Below are positions 33,878-42,768 of a DNA stretch of 64,000 bases, one piece after another. A program made the translations under genes and the position numbers. The notes under the pieces are model-generated. The model ran no database searches and was not told where the DNA came from. It saw only the letters and a program-made list of their open reading frames with translations. Position 1 is the stretch's first letter, and every line of letters begins with the position of its first letter. Location: NCBI RefSeq assembly GCF_900106665.1, contig NZ_FNNA01000001.1, positions 248,001 through 312,000 of the forward strand, read 5' to 3'. The stretch is from Paracoccus sanguinis (GTDB lineage Bacteria > Pseudomonadota > Alphaproteobacteria > Rhodobacterales > Rhodobacteraceae).

Positions 33878-35530
33878 ATGAACCTGCGCAAACCCCTCGG
33901 CCTCGCCATGCTGCCGCTGCTCTTCGGGCTGCTGTTCTTCGCCGCCTCGCTCACCCCCTCGCTCATCCCGCGCAGCTGGCAGGTGCAGGGCGCGCTCGGC
34001 GGCCTCGTGGCCGCGTTGGGATACCTGATCGCGCGGTTCTGGCTCAGCCTCTGGCGGGCGCTGATGCTGCCCGAACTGCGCGGACGGGCGGCGGACGTGG
34101 CCCATGCGGTGCTCGCCGCGCCGGTCCTCGCGGCGCTGGCCGTCTGTCTCGCGCAGGCAGGCGAGTGGCAAAACGGCATCCGCACCCGCATGGGGATGGC
34201 GCCGATCGAGACGATCCAGTCGCTGCCGATGCTCGCGCTCGCCATCACCGTCTTCACCGTCCTGATGCTGGCGGGGCTGATGATCCGGCTCAGCTTCGAC
34301 GCCGTGCGGCAGCGGCTGGCCCGGCACATGCACAGCCGCACGGCCGATGTCGCGGGGCTGCTGCTGGTGCTGATCGCGCTGCTGATCGTCACCCGCGACG
34401 GGGTGCTCGACCGGGTGATCGCGGGGCTCGACGCGTCCTACACCGCGGCGCAGGCGCTCTTCGACACCGCGCCGCCGCCGCCCGCGGACCCGGCCCTGCC
34501 GGGCAGCGCCGCCTCGGGCATCGACTGGGCGGCGATGGGCCAGCCCGGCCGCGATTTCGTCACCGGCGGGCCGTCTGCCGAAGCGATCGCTGCCTTTTCG
34601 GGGCGCCCGGCGCTGCGGCCGGTCCGGGTCTATGTCGGGCTTGCCCAGGACGAGGATCCCGCGATCCGCGCCCGCATCGCGCTCGAGGAGCTGAAGCGGG
34701 TCGGCGGGTTCGACCGCAAGGTGCTGGTCGTGGCGCTGCCGACCGGCACCGGCTGGCTCGACCCCGGCAGTTTCGACGTGCTCGAATACATGCACAACGG
34801 TGACGTGGCCACGGTCGCGGCGCAGTATTCCTATCTGCAATCGCCGCTGGCGCTGCTGCTTGAGACGAACTCGGGGCTCGAGCAGGCGACTGCGCTGATC
34901 CGCACAATCCACGCCTACTGGCGCAGCCTGCCGCGCGAGATGCGGCCGCGGCTCTACATCCACGGGCTCAGCCTCGGCGCCTGGGCCTCGATGCACGGGA
35001 CCGACCTCTTCGCGCTGCTCGACGAGCCGATCGACGGGGCGTTCTGGACCGGCTCGCCCTTCCCCTCGGGCTTCTGGGCCGAGGCGACCGCGGCGCGCGA
35101 CCCGGGCAGCCCGCACGTCATGCCGGTGGTGGGCGACGGGCGGCTGATCCGCTTCGCCTCGCACCTGCGCGACGCGGGCGGGCCCGAGGGATGGGGTCCG
35201 ATGCGGCTGATGTTCCTGCAGTATCCGAGCGACCCGATCGTGTTCTACGAGCCGGCGTCGTTCTGGCGCGCGCCCGCCTGGATGCGCGAGCCGCCGGCGC
35301 CGGACGTCTCGCCCGAGCTGCGCTTCGTTCCGGTGGTGACGCAGTTCCAGCTGGCGCTCGACATGGCGCTCGCCACCACGGCGCCGGCGGGCTACGGCCA
35401 CAGCTACTATGCGCCGGACTACGTCGGGCCGTGGGCCGCGGTCACCGCGCCCGAGGGGTGGACCGCCGCAGACAGCGACCGGCTGGCCCGGCACTGCGAC
35501 CGCGGATTTCAGCAGGGTTGCCCGGACTGA
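33878..35530 (+). CDS. membrane-anchored alpha/beta-hydrolase family protein
   Basis: A 550-residue protein with an N-terminal membrane domain of about five hydrophobic segments (residues about 8-170) and a C-terminal alpha/beta hydrolase (about 245-530). The nucleophile motif is IHGLSLGAWAS with Ser near residue 365. This layout is that of the Abhydrolase_9 family with its own N-terminal domain (PF15420/PF10081), whose function is unknown; lipase or esterase activity on membrane lipids is possible. Start at the ATG at 33878, because the hydrophobic domain begins there (LGLAMLPLLFGLLFFAASL). It stands alone between a terminator and the convergent tetR gene. Confidence 0.88.
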   Translation: MNLRKPLGLAMLPLLFGLLFFAASLTPSLIPRSWQVQGALGGLVAALGYLIARFWLSLWRALMLPELRGRAADVAHAVLAAPVLAALAVCLAQAGEWQNGIRTRMGMAPIETIQSLPMLALAITVFTVLMLAGLMIRLSFDAVRQRLARHMHSRTADVAGLLLVLIALLIVTRDGVLDRVIAGLDASYTAAQALFDTAPPPPADPALPGSAASGIDWAAMGQPGRDFVTGGPSAEAIAAFSGRPALRPVRVYVGLAQDEDPAIRARIALEELKRVGGFDRKVLVVALPTGTGWLDPGSFDVLEYMHNGDVATVAAQYSYLQSPLALLLETNSGLEQATALIRTIHAYWRSLPREMRPRLYIHGLSLGAWASMHGTDLFALLDEPIDGAFWTGSPFPSGFWAEATAARDPGSPHVMPVVGDGRLIRFASHLRDAGGPEGWGPMRLMFLQYPSDPIVFYEPASFWRAPAWMREPPAPDVSPELRFVPVVTQFQLALDMALATTAPAGYGHSYYAPDYVGPWAAVTAPEGWTAADSDRLARHCDRGFQQGCPD

Positions 35531-35557
35531 TCCGCGGCTGAGCTGCGACCGTCCCGC

Positions 35558-36166
35558 TCAGCGCGGCGCGACGCTCGACCGGCAGATCAGCCGCAGCGCG
35601 TCGGCGAGGCTCGGGCGGTCGTTCGGGGACTGGACGACATACCCCGTCCAGAGCGTGTGCAGCATCTGCGACAGATGCAGTGGCGGAACCTGCCACTTCA
35701 CCCCGTGCCGCGCCGCGAGCCCGTCGAGCAGGCGCGCGAAGTCTGTGTGATAGGCCGCCCGCAGGCGGTCGAGATGGGCGGCGAAGTTCGGGTCGCGGCG
35801 GGCGTGGAGGTAAAGTTCGATGGTCAGCCGGGCCGGCACCGGCTGGTCGCCCAGCTCCTGCAGCCGGGCGGCCAGCAGCGACAGGTCCTCGTCCAGCGAG
35901 CCGCCGACCATCCGCGCCATCAGATCCTCGATCTCGCGGATGGCGGCGTGCATCTGCTGCTCGAGCAGCGCCAGCAACAACTCCTCCTTGTCGGTGAAGT
36001 TGGAATAGAACGCGCCCTGCGAGAACCCGGCCCGCTCGCACACGCCGCGGATCGAGGCGGCCGCCACACCGCCCTCGGCGATGATGTCATTGGCGGCCTC
36101 GATCAGGCGGGACCGGGTTTCCTCTTGCATCTGGGCGCGGCTGCGGCGCTGCGGCAGCTGGGTCAT
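35558..36166 (-). CDS. TetR family transcriptional regulator
   Basis: A 202-residue regulator. The N-terminal helix-turn-helix is EETRSRLIEAANDIIAEGG followed by ASIRGVCERAGFSQGAFYSNF and KEELLLALLE (about residues 15-67). The ligand domain is typical all-helical. Its ATG overlaps the oleate hydratase stop by 4 nt, so it is co-transcribed with ohyA. It probably represses the ohyA promoter and senses a fatty acid or acyl-CoA; the candidate site is the inverted repeat at 38178-38192. Confidence 0.92.
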   Translation of the reverse strand: MTQLPQRRSRAQMQEETRSRLIEAANDIIAEGGVAAASIRGVCERAGFSQGAFYSNFTDKEELLLALLEQQMHAAIREIEDLMARMVGGSLDEDLSLLAARLQELGDQPVPARLTIELYLHARRDPNFAAHLDRLRAAYHTDFARLLDGLAARHGVKWQVPPLHLSQMLHTLWTGYVVQSPNDRPSLADALRLICRSSVAPR

Positions 36167-38136
36167 GTGCGACGGTCATCCTTCTGCTGCAGGCTGAGCG
36201 TCGCCGCGAGGCGCCGCACCACTCCGGTAATGGCCTGACCACCGGCGCGGATCAACAGACTTGCATCCGCCCCGATCGGCCCGCCGTCGTCATGCTCGGG
36301 CAGCGGCGGCAGGATATGGGCATAATAGGTGTTGCCCAGCAGCTTGTGCAGCAGCCGCTCGCCCGGGAAGGGCTGGTTGCTGTTGAGCGCCCGCGCGGCC
36401 TTCAAGAGGTTGCGGATGTCGTACTGCGTCGGGCTGAGGTCCGGCACCTGCTTGGGCAGGTCGAGCAGCGTATAGGCCGCGATCCGCCCGGTGCGGACCG
36501 AGCTTTCCACCGTGAACACCACGTCGTTGCGGGTCTCCACGAACTGCCCCAGCAGCGCGAGGTTGGTGCAGCCCTCGGGTACGATCTCGGGGCGGTCGCC
36601 CCTGGCGCGCGGCATGAACTGCGCGGTGATGTAGGGCATGAGCGCCAACCGGACCTTGGTCTGCTGGACGATGCCGTCGAGCTGCGACTGCGGGATGCCG
36701 AGGTGGTGGCAGAGCTCCGACAGGATCTCGCGCCCCGTGCACTCGGGCATGGTCTTCTTCACCTTGTCGCCGGGCTTGTCCATCAGCAGCGCATAGACCC
36801 AGACCACCAGCGTGTCCTTGGGCTGGTCGGGGAAATGCGGCTGGCGGTTGATGGTGACGCTGAGCACCCAGGACGAGTCGGTGAAGGTGATGATCCCGCC
36901 GGTCGCGGTGCGGCCCGAATAGGGGTCGTTGACCGACAGGTCGGCCAGCCGCTCGGTCAGCGCCGACGGCTTGCAGGTCAGCGTCGCGGATTCCCACATC
37001 GAGCGGTCGGGCTGGCTGTAGAATTTCTCCGGCTTGCCGAAGACCGGCGACCTGGAGGCGAGGTTGCGCCACAGCGTCCAGTCGCTCTCGGGCCCCGGCT
37101 CGCCCTCGAAGCGGATGCGGGGCGGGGCGGTGTCCATGTCGCCGTAGCTCGTGCCCTCGGTGATCGAGCCGGGCAGCGCGAAGACGAGGTCGCGAGGGCC
37201 GACCGCGATCTGCTGCGGGGTGCCGTCCACGACCGCGTGCAAGGCGGTGACGGTGCGGGCGCCGTCCTTTTCATCGAAGCTCATGTCGGTGACGCGGGTG
37301 CCGAAGCGGAACGTCACGCCGCGGTCCTTGAGGTGGCGGACCAGCGGTTTGATGAAGCCGTCGTTCTGGTTGTACTTCGGGAACACCAGCGCCGACATGT
37401 CGGTCAGCCCGTCGATCGAGTCGACGAAGCGGTGCACGTAAAGCTTCATCTCGAGCAGGCTCTGCCAGTTCTCGAAGGCGAACATCGAGCGCCACAGGAA
37501 CCAGAAGTTCGACTGCAGGAAGCCCTCGCTGAACCAGTCCTCGATGGTGAGGTCGTCCAGGTCCTCTTTCCGGGCCAGCATCAGCCGGACGAGTTCCCAC
37601 TGCTGCGGCTTGGTCAGCCCGAGGGTCGAGAAGTCGCGGATCTGGCCCTGCTTGTGCATGAGCCGCGCCTTGGACCAGTTCGGGTCGGCGTCGTTGACCA
37701 TGCGGTATTCGTCAAGGACGCTGTAGCCCTCGGGCAGTTCCAGCGCCTGCACGTCCTGCAGCATGTCCCACAGCTGGTCGTAGTTCCAGTTCATCTCGCG
37801 GCCGCCCCGGACGATATAGCCGTCCTCGGGGTTGCCGGCCCCGTCCATCGACCCGCCCGAGACCGGCAGCGCGTCGTAGACCGTGATGTTGGCCCCCGGC
37901 ATGTGGCCGTCGCGGATCAGGTAGAACGCGGCCGCGAGCCCGGCGATGCCGCCGCCGATGATCAGCGCCTTGCGATCCGTCACCCCCTCGGGCGCGAACG
38001 GCTTGTGGCGCTGGTAGGTGCCGATCATGTCCGGCTGGGGCAGGGTGTTCTGCTTGCTGTGGTGCCAGTAGCCGGCGGTGGCGTCGGGCTGATGGTCCAC
38101 GGGGCGCGGTGCATGGGGATAGGCGGGATTTCGCAT
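36163..38136 (-). CDS. ohyA: oleate hydratase
   Basis: A 657-residue FAD enzyme that adds water across the cis-9 double bond of oleate or palmitoleate to give 10-hydroxy fatty acids (EC 4.2.1.53). The FAD loop is IIGGGIAGLAAAFYLIRDG (about 59-77), followed by PVSGGSMDGAGNPEDGYIVR and GGREMNWNYDQLWD (about 91-124), the substrate-site region. Length is a little above the Gram-positive norm. The ATG at 38136 follows AAGAGGA; the frame runs 48 codons further but across the promoter region. Forms an operon with tetR and is divergent from a catalase-like gene. Used for detoxifying unsaturated fatty acids or making hydroxy fatty acids. Confidence 0.96.
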   Translation of the reverse strand: MRNPAYPHAPRPVDHQPDATAGYWHHSKQNTLPQPDMIGTYQRHKPFAPEGVTDRKALIIGGGIAGLAAAFYLIRDGHMPGANITVYDALPVSGGSMDGAGNPEDGYIVRGGREMNWNYDQLWDMLQDVQALELPEGYSVLDEYRMVNDADPNWSKARLMHKQGQIRDFSTLGLTKPQQWELVRLMLARKEDLDDLTIEDWFSEGFLQSNFWFLWRSMFAFENWQSLLEMKLYVHRFVDSIDGLTDMSALVFPKYNQNDGFIKPLVRHLKDRGVTFRFGTRVTDMSFDEKDGARTVTALHAVVDGTPQQIAVGPRDLVFALPGSITEGTSYGDMDTAPPRIRFEGEPGPESDWTLWRNLASRSPVFGKPEKFYSQPDRSMWESATLTCKPSALTERLADLSVNDPYSGRTATGGIITFTDSSWVLSVTINRQPHFPDQPKDTLVVWVYALLMDKPGDKVKKTMPECTGREILSELCHHLGIPQSQLDGIVQQTKVRLALMPYITAQFMPRARGDRPEIVPEGCTNLALLGQFVETRNDVVFTVESSVRTGRIAAYTLLDLPKQVPDLSPTQYDIRNLLKAARALNSNQPFPGERLLHKLLGNTYYAHILPPLPEHDDGGPIGADASLLIRAGGQAITGVVRRLAATLSLQQKDDRRT

Positions 38137-38173
38137 GACGTGTCCTCTTTTTCTGATTCGCAGTCCGGAACTT

Positions 38174-38194
38174 GAACGGAACAGGTCGTTCCTG
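38174..38194. promoter_or_regulatory. candidate TetR operator at the ohyA promoter
   Basis: The inverted repeat GGAAC-AGGTC-GTTCC (38178-38192) is nested in a second one, GAACG/CGTTC. On the minus strand it lies just after a possible promoter (TTGAAA, 17-nt spacer, ATCTAT), that is, over the expected ohyA start, the usual place for a TetR repressor. The TetR gene is the next gene of the same operon. Confidence 0.5.
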
Positions 38195-38231
38195 CGTTTC
38201 ATAGATGACACTAGTACTTCAGATTTCAATT

Positions 38232-38297
38232 GATATCCAAACTGACGCTGCGGAAACTCGGATATCACTTCATATCTCAAACCCCTGACCCGATATC
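38232..38297. promoter_or_regulatory. AT-rich GATATC array in the ohyA/catalase-like divergent region
   Basis: GATATC occurs at 38232, 38261 and 38292 (spacings 29 and 31 nt, about three helical turns) with an extra ATATC at 38272. In a 70% GC sequence this is striking. It lies upstream of the catalase-like gene and may be an activator or nucleoid-protein site. Confidence 0.4.
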
Positions 38298-38364
38298 TGC
38301 TTCAGGCACACCGAACCGCCCCCCCGAACTGCCCCTCGAACCGCCTTGCCGAAAGGATCGCCCG

Positions 38365-39456
38365 ATGACCGACAACTACGTCCGCTACACCCCCGAGGTC
38401 GAAGTCCCGGTCGAGGACGAGGCGCGCCTCATCGCCGAGATCACCGACCAGATGTCCGAGACGAACCTGGAGGCATTCGAGCGTCACCGGCACGCCATCC
38501 GCGACGCCCACGCCAAAAGCCACGGCGTCCTGACCGGCACGCTGACCATCCCCGCCGACCTGCCCGCGCATCTGCGCCAGGGCGTCTTCGCCCAACCGGG
38601 CGAGTACGACGTGGTGGCGCGGATCTCGTCGGCCCCCGGCGACATCCACAGCGACGAGATCCCCCAGCCGCGCGGCTTCGCGCTGAAGATCATGGGCGTC
38701 GAGGGCAACCGTCTGCTCAAGCGCGACGACAGCCACTCGCAGGACTTCCTGATGGTGAACCTGCCGGTGCTGCCCTTCGGCGACATCCCGAAATACAAGC
38801 AGATGCTCGGCCTGCTCGAAAAGCGGGCCCAGGCGCCCCAGCGGGTGCAGCGCTTCGGCGCCGCGGTCGCCCGCAGGCTCGAGAACGCAATCGAGGCCGT
38901 CGGCGCCACGCCGGGCGTGACGCTGCAGGGTCTGGCGCTCTCGAACGACAACCTGCTGGGCGAGACGTTCTTCACCCAGGGCGCGCTGCGCTTTGGCGAC
39001 TACATCGGCAAGGTCTCGCTCGCGCCGCGGTCCGAGAACGTCCGCGCGCTGACCGGCCAGCCGATCGAGGACATGTCGTATTCCCGCATCGAAGAGGTCG
39101 TGCGCGACTTCTTCCGCGACAACGAGGCGGTCTATGACCTGCGCGTGCAGCTCTGCACCGATCTGGACGAGATGCCGGTCGAGGATGCCGCGATCCTCTG
39201 GGACGAGGAGAAATCCCCCCAGCAGGTGATCGGCACCGTTCGCTTCGCCCCGCAGGACAGCTTCAGCGACGCGCGGCGCGTCTATGCCGACGACGTGCTG
39301 TCCTTCAACCCGTGGCAGGGGATCACCGCGCACCAGCCGCTCGGCTCGATCATGCGCATCCGGCGCACCGTCTATGACGTCTCGTCGGACCGCCGTCACC
39401 GGCTGAACGCCGTGACGCGGACCGAGCCCGCGTCGGCCGCCGACATCCCCGCCTGA
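38365..39456 (+). CDS. catalase family heme protein (short, AOS/SrpA-like)
   Basis: A 363-residue minimal catalase-fold protein, far shorter than the usual 480 or more. The heme site is preserved: distal His49 in DAHAKSHGVLTGTL, PQPRGFALKIMG near 101-112, and the proximal Arg333-x3-Tyr337 in RRTVYDVSSDRRHRL. No signal peptide. Short catalase-like proteins include peroxidases and fatty-acid-hydroperoxide enzymes related to allene oxide synthase, so true catalase activity is not assured. It begins a plus-strand set with a hypothetical gene and a DyP peroxidase, and is divergent from oleate hydratase, which hints at lipid peroxide metabolism. Confidence 0.9.
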   Translation: MTDNYVRYTPEVEVPVEDEARLIAEITDQMSETNLEAFERHRHAIRDAHAKSHGVLTGTLTIPADLPAHLRQGVFAQPGEYDVVARISSAPGDIHSDEIPQPRGFALKIMGVEGNRLLKRDDSHSQDFLMVNLPVLPFGDIPKYKQMLGLLEKRAQAPQRVQRFGAAVARRLENAIEAVGATPGVTLQGLALSNDNLLGETFFTQGALRFGDYIGKVSLAPRSENVRALTGQPIEDMSYSRIEEVVRDFFRDNEAVYDLRVQLCTDLDEMPVEDAAILWDEEKSPQQVIGTVRFAPQDSFSDARRVYADDVLSFNPWQGITAHQPLGSIMRIRRTVYDVSSDRRHRLNAVTRTEPASAADIPA

Positions 39457-39502
39457 CCCCCCTCCCCTCCCCCCTCACCCGATCAGAGAAAGGACCACAG
39501 CC

Positions 39503-40213
39503 ATGGCCGAGAAACTGCGCGAGACCGGCGGCGACCCCCGCCTCGAGGACGAAAGCAAGCTGGCCGAGATCCGTCGCCGGATCGAGGAGGTCGCGACCGA
39601 CGCCCCGACGCTCGCGAAGATCGCGCTCGAGGCGATCATCCGCAAGCACAACCCCGACCTCAAGGGCACCGCCCAGAGCGCCGGCCGCGCCGGGATGCAG
39701 TCGGGCAACGTGTCCGAGCTGACCGCCATCGCCGACCTCAAGCCCGGTGGCGCCGACCGCCTGCGCCGCATCTTCAACCTGACGAACGGCAACATGGACG
39801 GCGCGCAGCGCGTCTCGACGCTGCACGACATGCGGTTCGTGTTCCTCGACAACGACACCAAGATCCTGTTCGCCACCACCTATGACGGCGACTGGGACGC
39901 CTACATCAACGACTTCGCCACCAAGATCCCCGAGCTGATGGACCTGCTGTTCCAGAACGTCGAGGGCTGGCCGGGCATCGACAGCCCCGAGGTCAAGGAC
40001 TTCATCGCCGATCACCAGATCGACGCCTCGGGCTGGTTCGTGGCCAACCCGCAGGTCACCGTCGTGGACGTGCGCCGCTATCAGCGCACCGAGCACGCGC
40101 TGAACGAGTTCCTCGACACGATGAACAAGAACGCGGACGTGGACGACACGACCCGGGCGGCGATGAAGAAGCTGACCGACGAGATCGCCAAGCCCGAGCC
40201 GGTGGACTACTGA
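39503..40213 (+). CDS. hypothetical protein between two heme peroxidases
   Basis: A 236-residue soluble protein of a family I cannot name. Residues about 105-200 read like a ferredoxin-like domain: DMRFVFLDNDTKILFATTYD, WDAYINDFATKIPELMDLLF, then WFVANPQVTVVDVRRYQR. A comparable pattern occurs at the start of some multi-domain peroxidases, so it may be a detached partner domain. No metal motif is evident. It begins after GAAAGG and ends one nucleotide before the DyP start, so the two are translationally linked and probably form a complex or pathway. Confidence 0.8.
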   Translation: MAEKLRETGGDPRLEDESKLAEIRRRIEEVATDAPTLAKIALEAIIRKHNPDLKGTAQSAGRAGMQSGNVSELTAIADLKPGGADRLRRIFNLTNGNMDGAQRVSTLHDMRFVFLDNDTKILFATTYDGDWDAYINDFATKIPELMDLLFQNVEGWPGIDSPEVKDFIADHQIDASGWFVANPQVTVVDVRRYQRTEHALNEFLDTMNKNADVDDTTRAAMKKLTDEIAKPEPVDY

Positions 40214-40214
40214 G

Positions 40215-41591
40215 ATGGCGCTACTTTCCCGCATCAAGCAGCGGTTCTCGCGCGACAAGGTGGACCTGCAGCTGGACGACATCCAGGCGCTGATCCTGCG
40301 CAACCGGCCCGAGCCCTATTGCGGCGTCCACGCGATGCTGCACGTAGATGAGGCCGAAGGGGGGCGCGACCTGATTGCGCGCCTCGCGCCGCACATCCCC
40401 TCGGCCGACGGGTTCCACGACGACCTCGACGCCTGGACCGGCGTGGCGATCAGCCACGCGGGGCTCAAGGCGCTCGGCCTGCCCGAGGACACGCTGAAGA
40501 CCTTTCCGCTGCCCTTCCAGCAGGGCATGGCGGCCCGCGCCGACATCCTGCGCGACTTCGACGAGAACGCCCCCGAGCACTGGGACGAGGCGTTCCGCGA
40601 GGGGCACTGCCACATCGCCCTGACGATCTACGCCGTGGACAAGGCGGCACTCGACAAGGCGGTGGAGAAGGCGAAGGGCGAGCTCGACAAGTCGAGCGGC
40701 GTCACGCTGCTCGGCACGCACGAGTTCGCGGCCGACGAAGAGGCCAAGAACCCCTTCGGCTTCCGCGACTCGATCGCGCAGCCCGACATCAAGGGCAGCG
40801 GCGTCGACCCGTGGCCCGGGGACCAGGAGGCGATCGCCCCGGGCGAGTTCATCCTCGGCGAGAACAGCGAGACCGGCAGCCCGCTCGGGATGCCCGAGCC
40901 GGCCGATCTCGGCCGCAACGGCAGCTATGTCGTGCTGCGCAAGTTCATCAGCCGGGTCGGCGCGTTCAACGACTTCGTCAAGTCGCACGCCGAGGGCGCC
41001 GACGCCCAGCACCTGCTGGCCGCCAAGATGTTCGGCCGCTGGCAGTCGGGCGCGCCGCTGGTGCTGTCGCCCGAGCATGAGGACAAGGAACTCGGCGACG
41101 ATCCGGCGCGCAACAACGACTTCGACTTCTCGAACGACCAGAAGGGCCTGATGTGCCCGATGTCGAGCCACATGCGCCGGATGAACCCGCGCGACGGGCA
41201 GATGACGATCCTCACCGACGTGAAGATCAAGCGGATCATCCGCCGGTCCTCGACCTTCGGGCCGAAGTGGACGCCGGACGTCACCGCCGCCGACGACGCG
41301 GCCGAGGATCGCGGCATCTTCTTCATCTTCATCAGCGCCCGGGCCTTCGACACGATCGAGTTCATGCAGCAGGAGTGGATCAACCGCGGCAACTTCATCG
41401 ACCTCGGTGAAGAGCGCGACCCGATCGTGGGCCTGCATCCCGAACCGGGACAGTTCACCATCCCCGAGGAGCCGGCCCGCAAGCGCATCAACGGCGTGAC
41501 GACGTTCAACCGCATGGCGGGGGGCGAATACATGTTCATGCCGTCGCTGACCGCGCTGCGGTGGATCGGCGAAGGCAGCTGGGCCAAGTGA
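40215..41591 (+). CDS. DyP-type peroxidase
   Basis: A 458-residue heme peroxidase with the dimeric ferredoxin-like fold. FGFRDSIAQPDIKG carries the catalytic Asp185 of the GxxDG motif, but the final Gly is Ser. The proximal heme His319 is in CPMSSHMRRMNPRD, and IIRRSSTFG gives the distal Arg (343 or 344). No Tat signal or encapsulin-targeting tail is visible. Such enzymes oxidise dyes, phenolics, sulfides or fatty-acid-derived peroxides. Directly follows the hypothetical gene and ends at a perfect 11-bp terminator hairpin. Confidence 0.93.
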   Translation: MALLSRIKQRFSRDKVDLQLDDIQALILRNRPEPYCGVHAMLHVDEAEGGRDLIARLAPHIPSADGFHDDLDAWTGVAISHAGLKALGLPEDTLKTFPLPFQQGMAARADILRDFDENAPEHWDEAFREGHCHIALTIYAVDKAALDKAVEKAKGELDKSSGVTLLGTHEFAADEEAKNPFGFRDSIAQPDIKGSGVDPWPGDQEAIAPGEFILGENSETGSPLGMPEPADLGRNGSYVVLRKFISRVGAFNDFVKSHAEGADAQHLLAAKMFGRWQSGAPLVLSPEHEDKELGDDPARNNDFDFSNDQKGLMCPMSSHMRRMNPRDGQMTILTDVKIKRIIRRSSTFGPKWTPDVTAADDAAEDRGIFFIFISARAFDTIEFMQQEWINRGNFIDLGEERDPIVGLHPEPGQFTIPEEPARKRINGVTTFNRMAGGEYMFMPSLTALRWIGEGSWAK

Positions 41592-41598
41592 CGCCAAG

Positions 41599-41624
41599 CT
41601 GACCGGCGTAGCAACGCCGGTCAG
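41599..41624 (+). terminator. terminator after the DyP gene
   Basis: A perfect 11-bp stem CTGACCGGCGT/ACGCCGGTCAG with an AGCA loop begins 8 nt after the stop codon. No U tract follows, but the stem is very stable. Confidence 0.7.
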
Positions 41625-41805
41625 CCCCTCCCTCGCGCAGGTCCGCCCCCCCTCACCTTGGGGGAGCATACCCGAGGCGCGGAACCCGTCGCCGCGCGCT
41701 CCTCCCCGCGCAAGGCGGCCCGGGCCGGCAGAGCGATCTGCCGGCCCCTTTGATTCCTTGCCCCCGCCGTAGACTCGGGGGGTTGCCAATCCGCCCCGGC
41801 CGGGG

Positions 41806-42768
41806 ATGTTCAGCGGAATGGACCCGACCCTCTCCCCCGGTTTTCGCCAGACCGCCGACGCCGCGGTGATCGTCGCCTGCGACGGTGCCTACCTGCCCTA
41901 TGCGGGGGTGCTCGCGGCCCAACTCGCGGCGGTCGAGGGGCAGGGGTTCGACGTGCTGATCGGCTCGCCCGAGCCGCTGGCCCTGCCGCCTGCGCTTGGC
42001 GCCGCAGGGATCGGCCATGTCGCGGCGCAGGACGCGGGGCTCGCGCAATCGCTGCCGCTCGACGCACGCCGCTCGCTCGCCACCTATATGGAGATCTTCC
42101 TGGCCCGCGCGCTGGCCGGGCGCTGGCGACGCATCCTCGTGCTGGACGCCGACATCCTGCTCGAGCGCGGCGACCCGACGCCGCTGCTCGCGGCTGACCT
42201 ACGCGGGCGGGCGGTAGCGGCGGTACGCGACAACCGCCAGTGGCGCAATCCCGGCAAGCGGACCCCGGACCAGAAACAGCTCGGCCGCCCCGCCGCCCCC
42301 TACTTCAACGCGGGCGTCGTGCTGATCGACACCGACGCCTGGGCCGCGGCCGACCTGTCGGCGCGCTGCGCCGCCTTTGCCCGCAGCCACCTCGCCGGGA
42401 TCGGCCGCGACCAGGCGTTGCTGAACGGGGTGCTGAACGGCGACTGGACTGAGATGAGCCCGCTCTGGAACTGGCAGTTCACCTGGGCCTCGGCGCATCT
42501 GACCGCGATGGCGGACCCCTGCCTCGTCCATTTCATCGGCCCGGCCAAGCCCTGGCTCGCCGCCGCGGCCGGCATCGTGCCGATGCGCTACCGCGCCGCC
42601 TATGCCGGGCTGCCGCCGGGGCTGGCCGCCCCCGACCTCACGCGCCGCGCCTGGCCCGACCGCCGGACGCTCGGCCGCGCGCTCTTGCGCCAGTGGCGCG
42701 CGGCGGGGCCGATGCTCGACTATCTCGCGGCGTTCCCCGACCCTTACGCGCTCATCGACCCGCGCTGA
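41806..42768 (+). CDS. glycosyltransferase family 8-like protein
   Basis: About 320 residues. ILVLDADILLERGD (near 104-117) carries the D-x-D metal motif of GT8, YFNAGVVLIDTDAW follows, then GRDQALLNGVLNG and CLVHFIGPAKPW, all in family order. Soluble, retaining, nucleotide-sugar-dependent transferase; probably decorates LPS or another surface glycan. Start is uncertain between ATGs at 41806 and 41818. The C-terminal 25 nt overlap the convergent ChaC-like gene. Confidence 0.9.
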   Translation: MFSGMDPTLSPGFRQTADAAVIVACDGAYLPYAGVLAAQLAAVEGQGFDVLIGSPEPLALPPALGAAGIGHVAAQDAGLAQSLPLDARRSLATYMEIFLARALAGRWRRILVLDADILLERGDPTPLLAADLRGRAVAAVRDNRQWRNPGKRTPDQKQLGRPAAPYFNAGVVLIDTDAWAAADLSARCAAFARSHLAGIGRDQALLNGVLNGDWTEMSPLWNWQFTWASAHLTAMADPCLVHFIGPAKPWLAAAAGIVPMRYRAAYAGLPPGLAAPDLTRRAWPDRRTLGRALLRQWRAAGPMLDYLAAFPDPYALIDPR

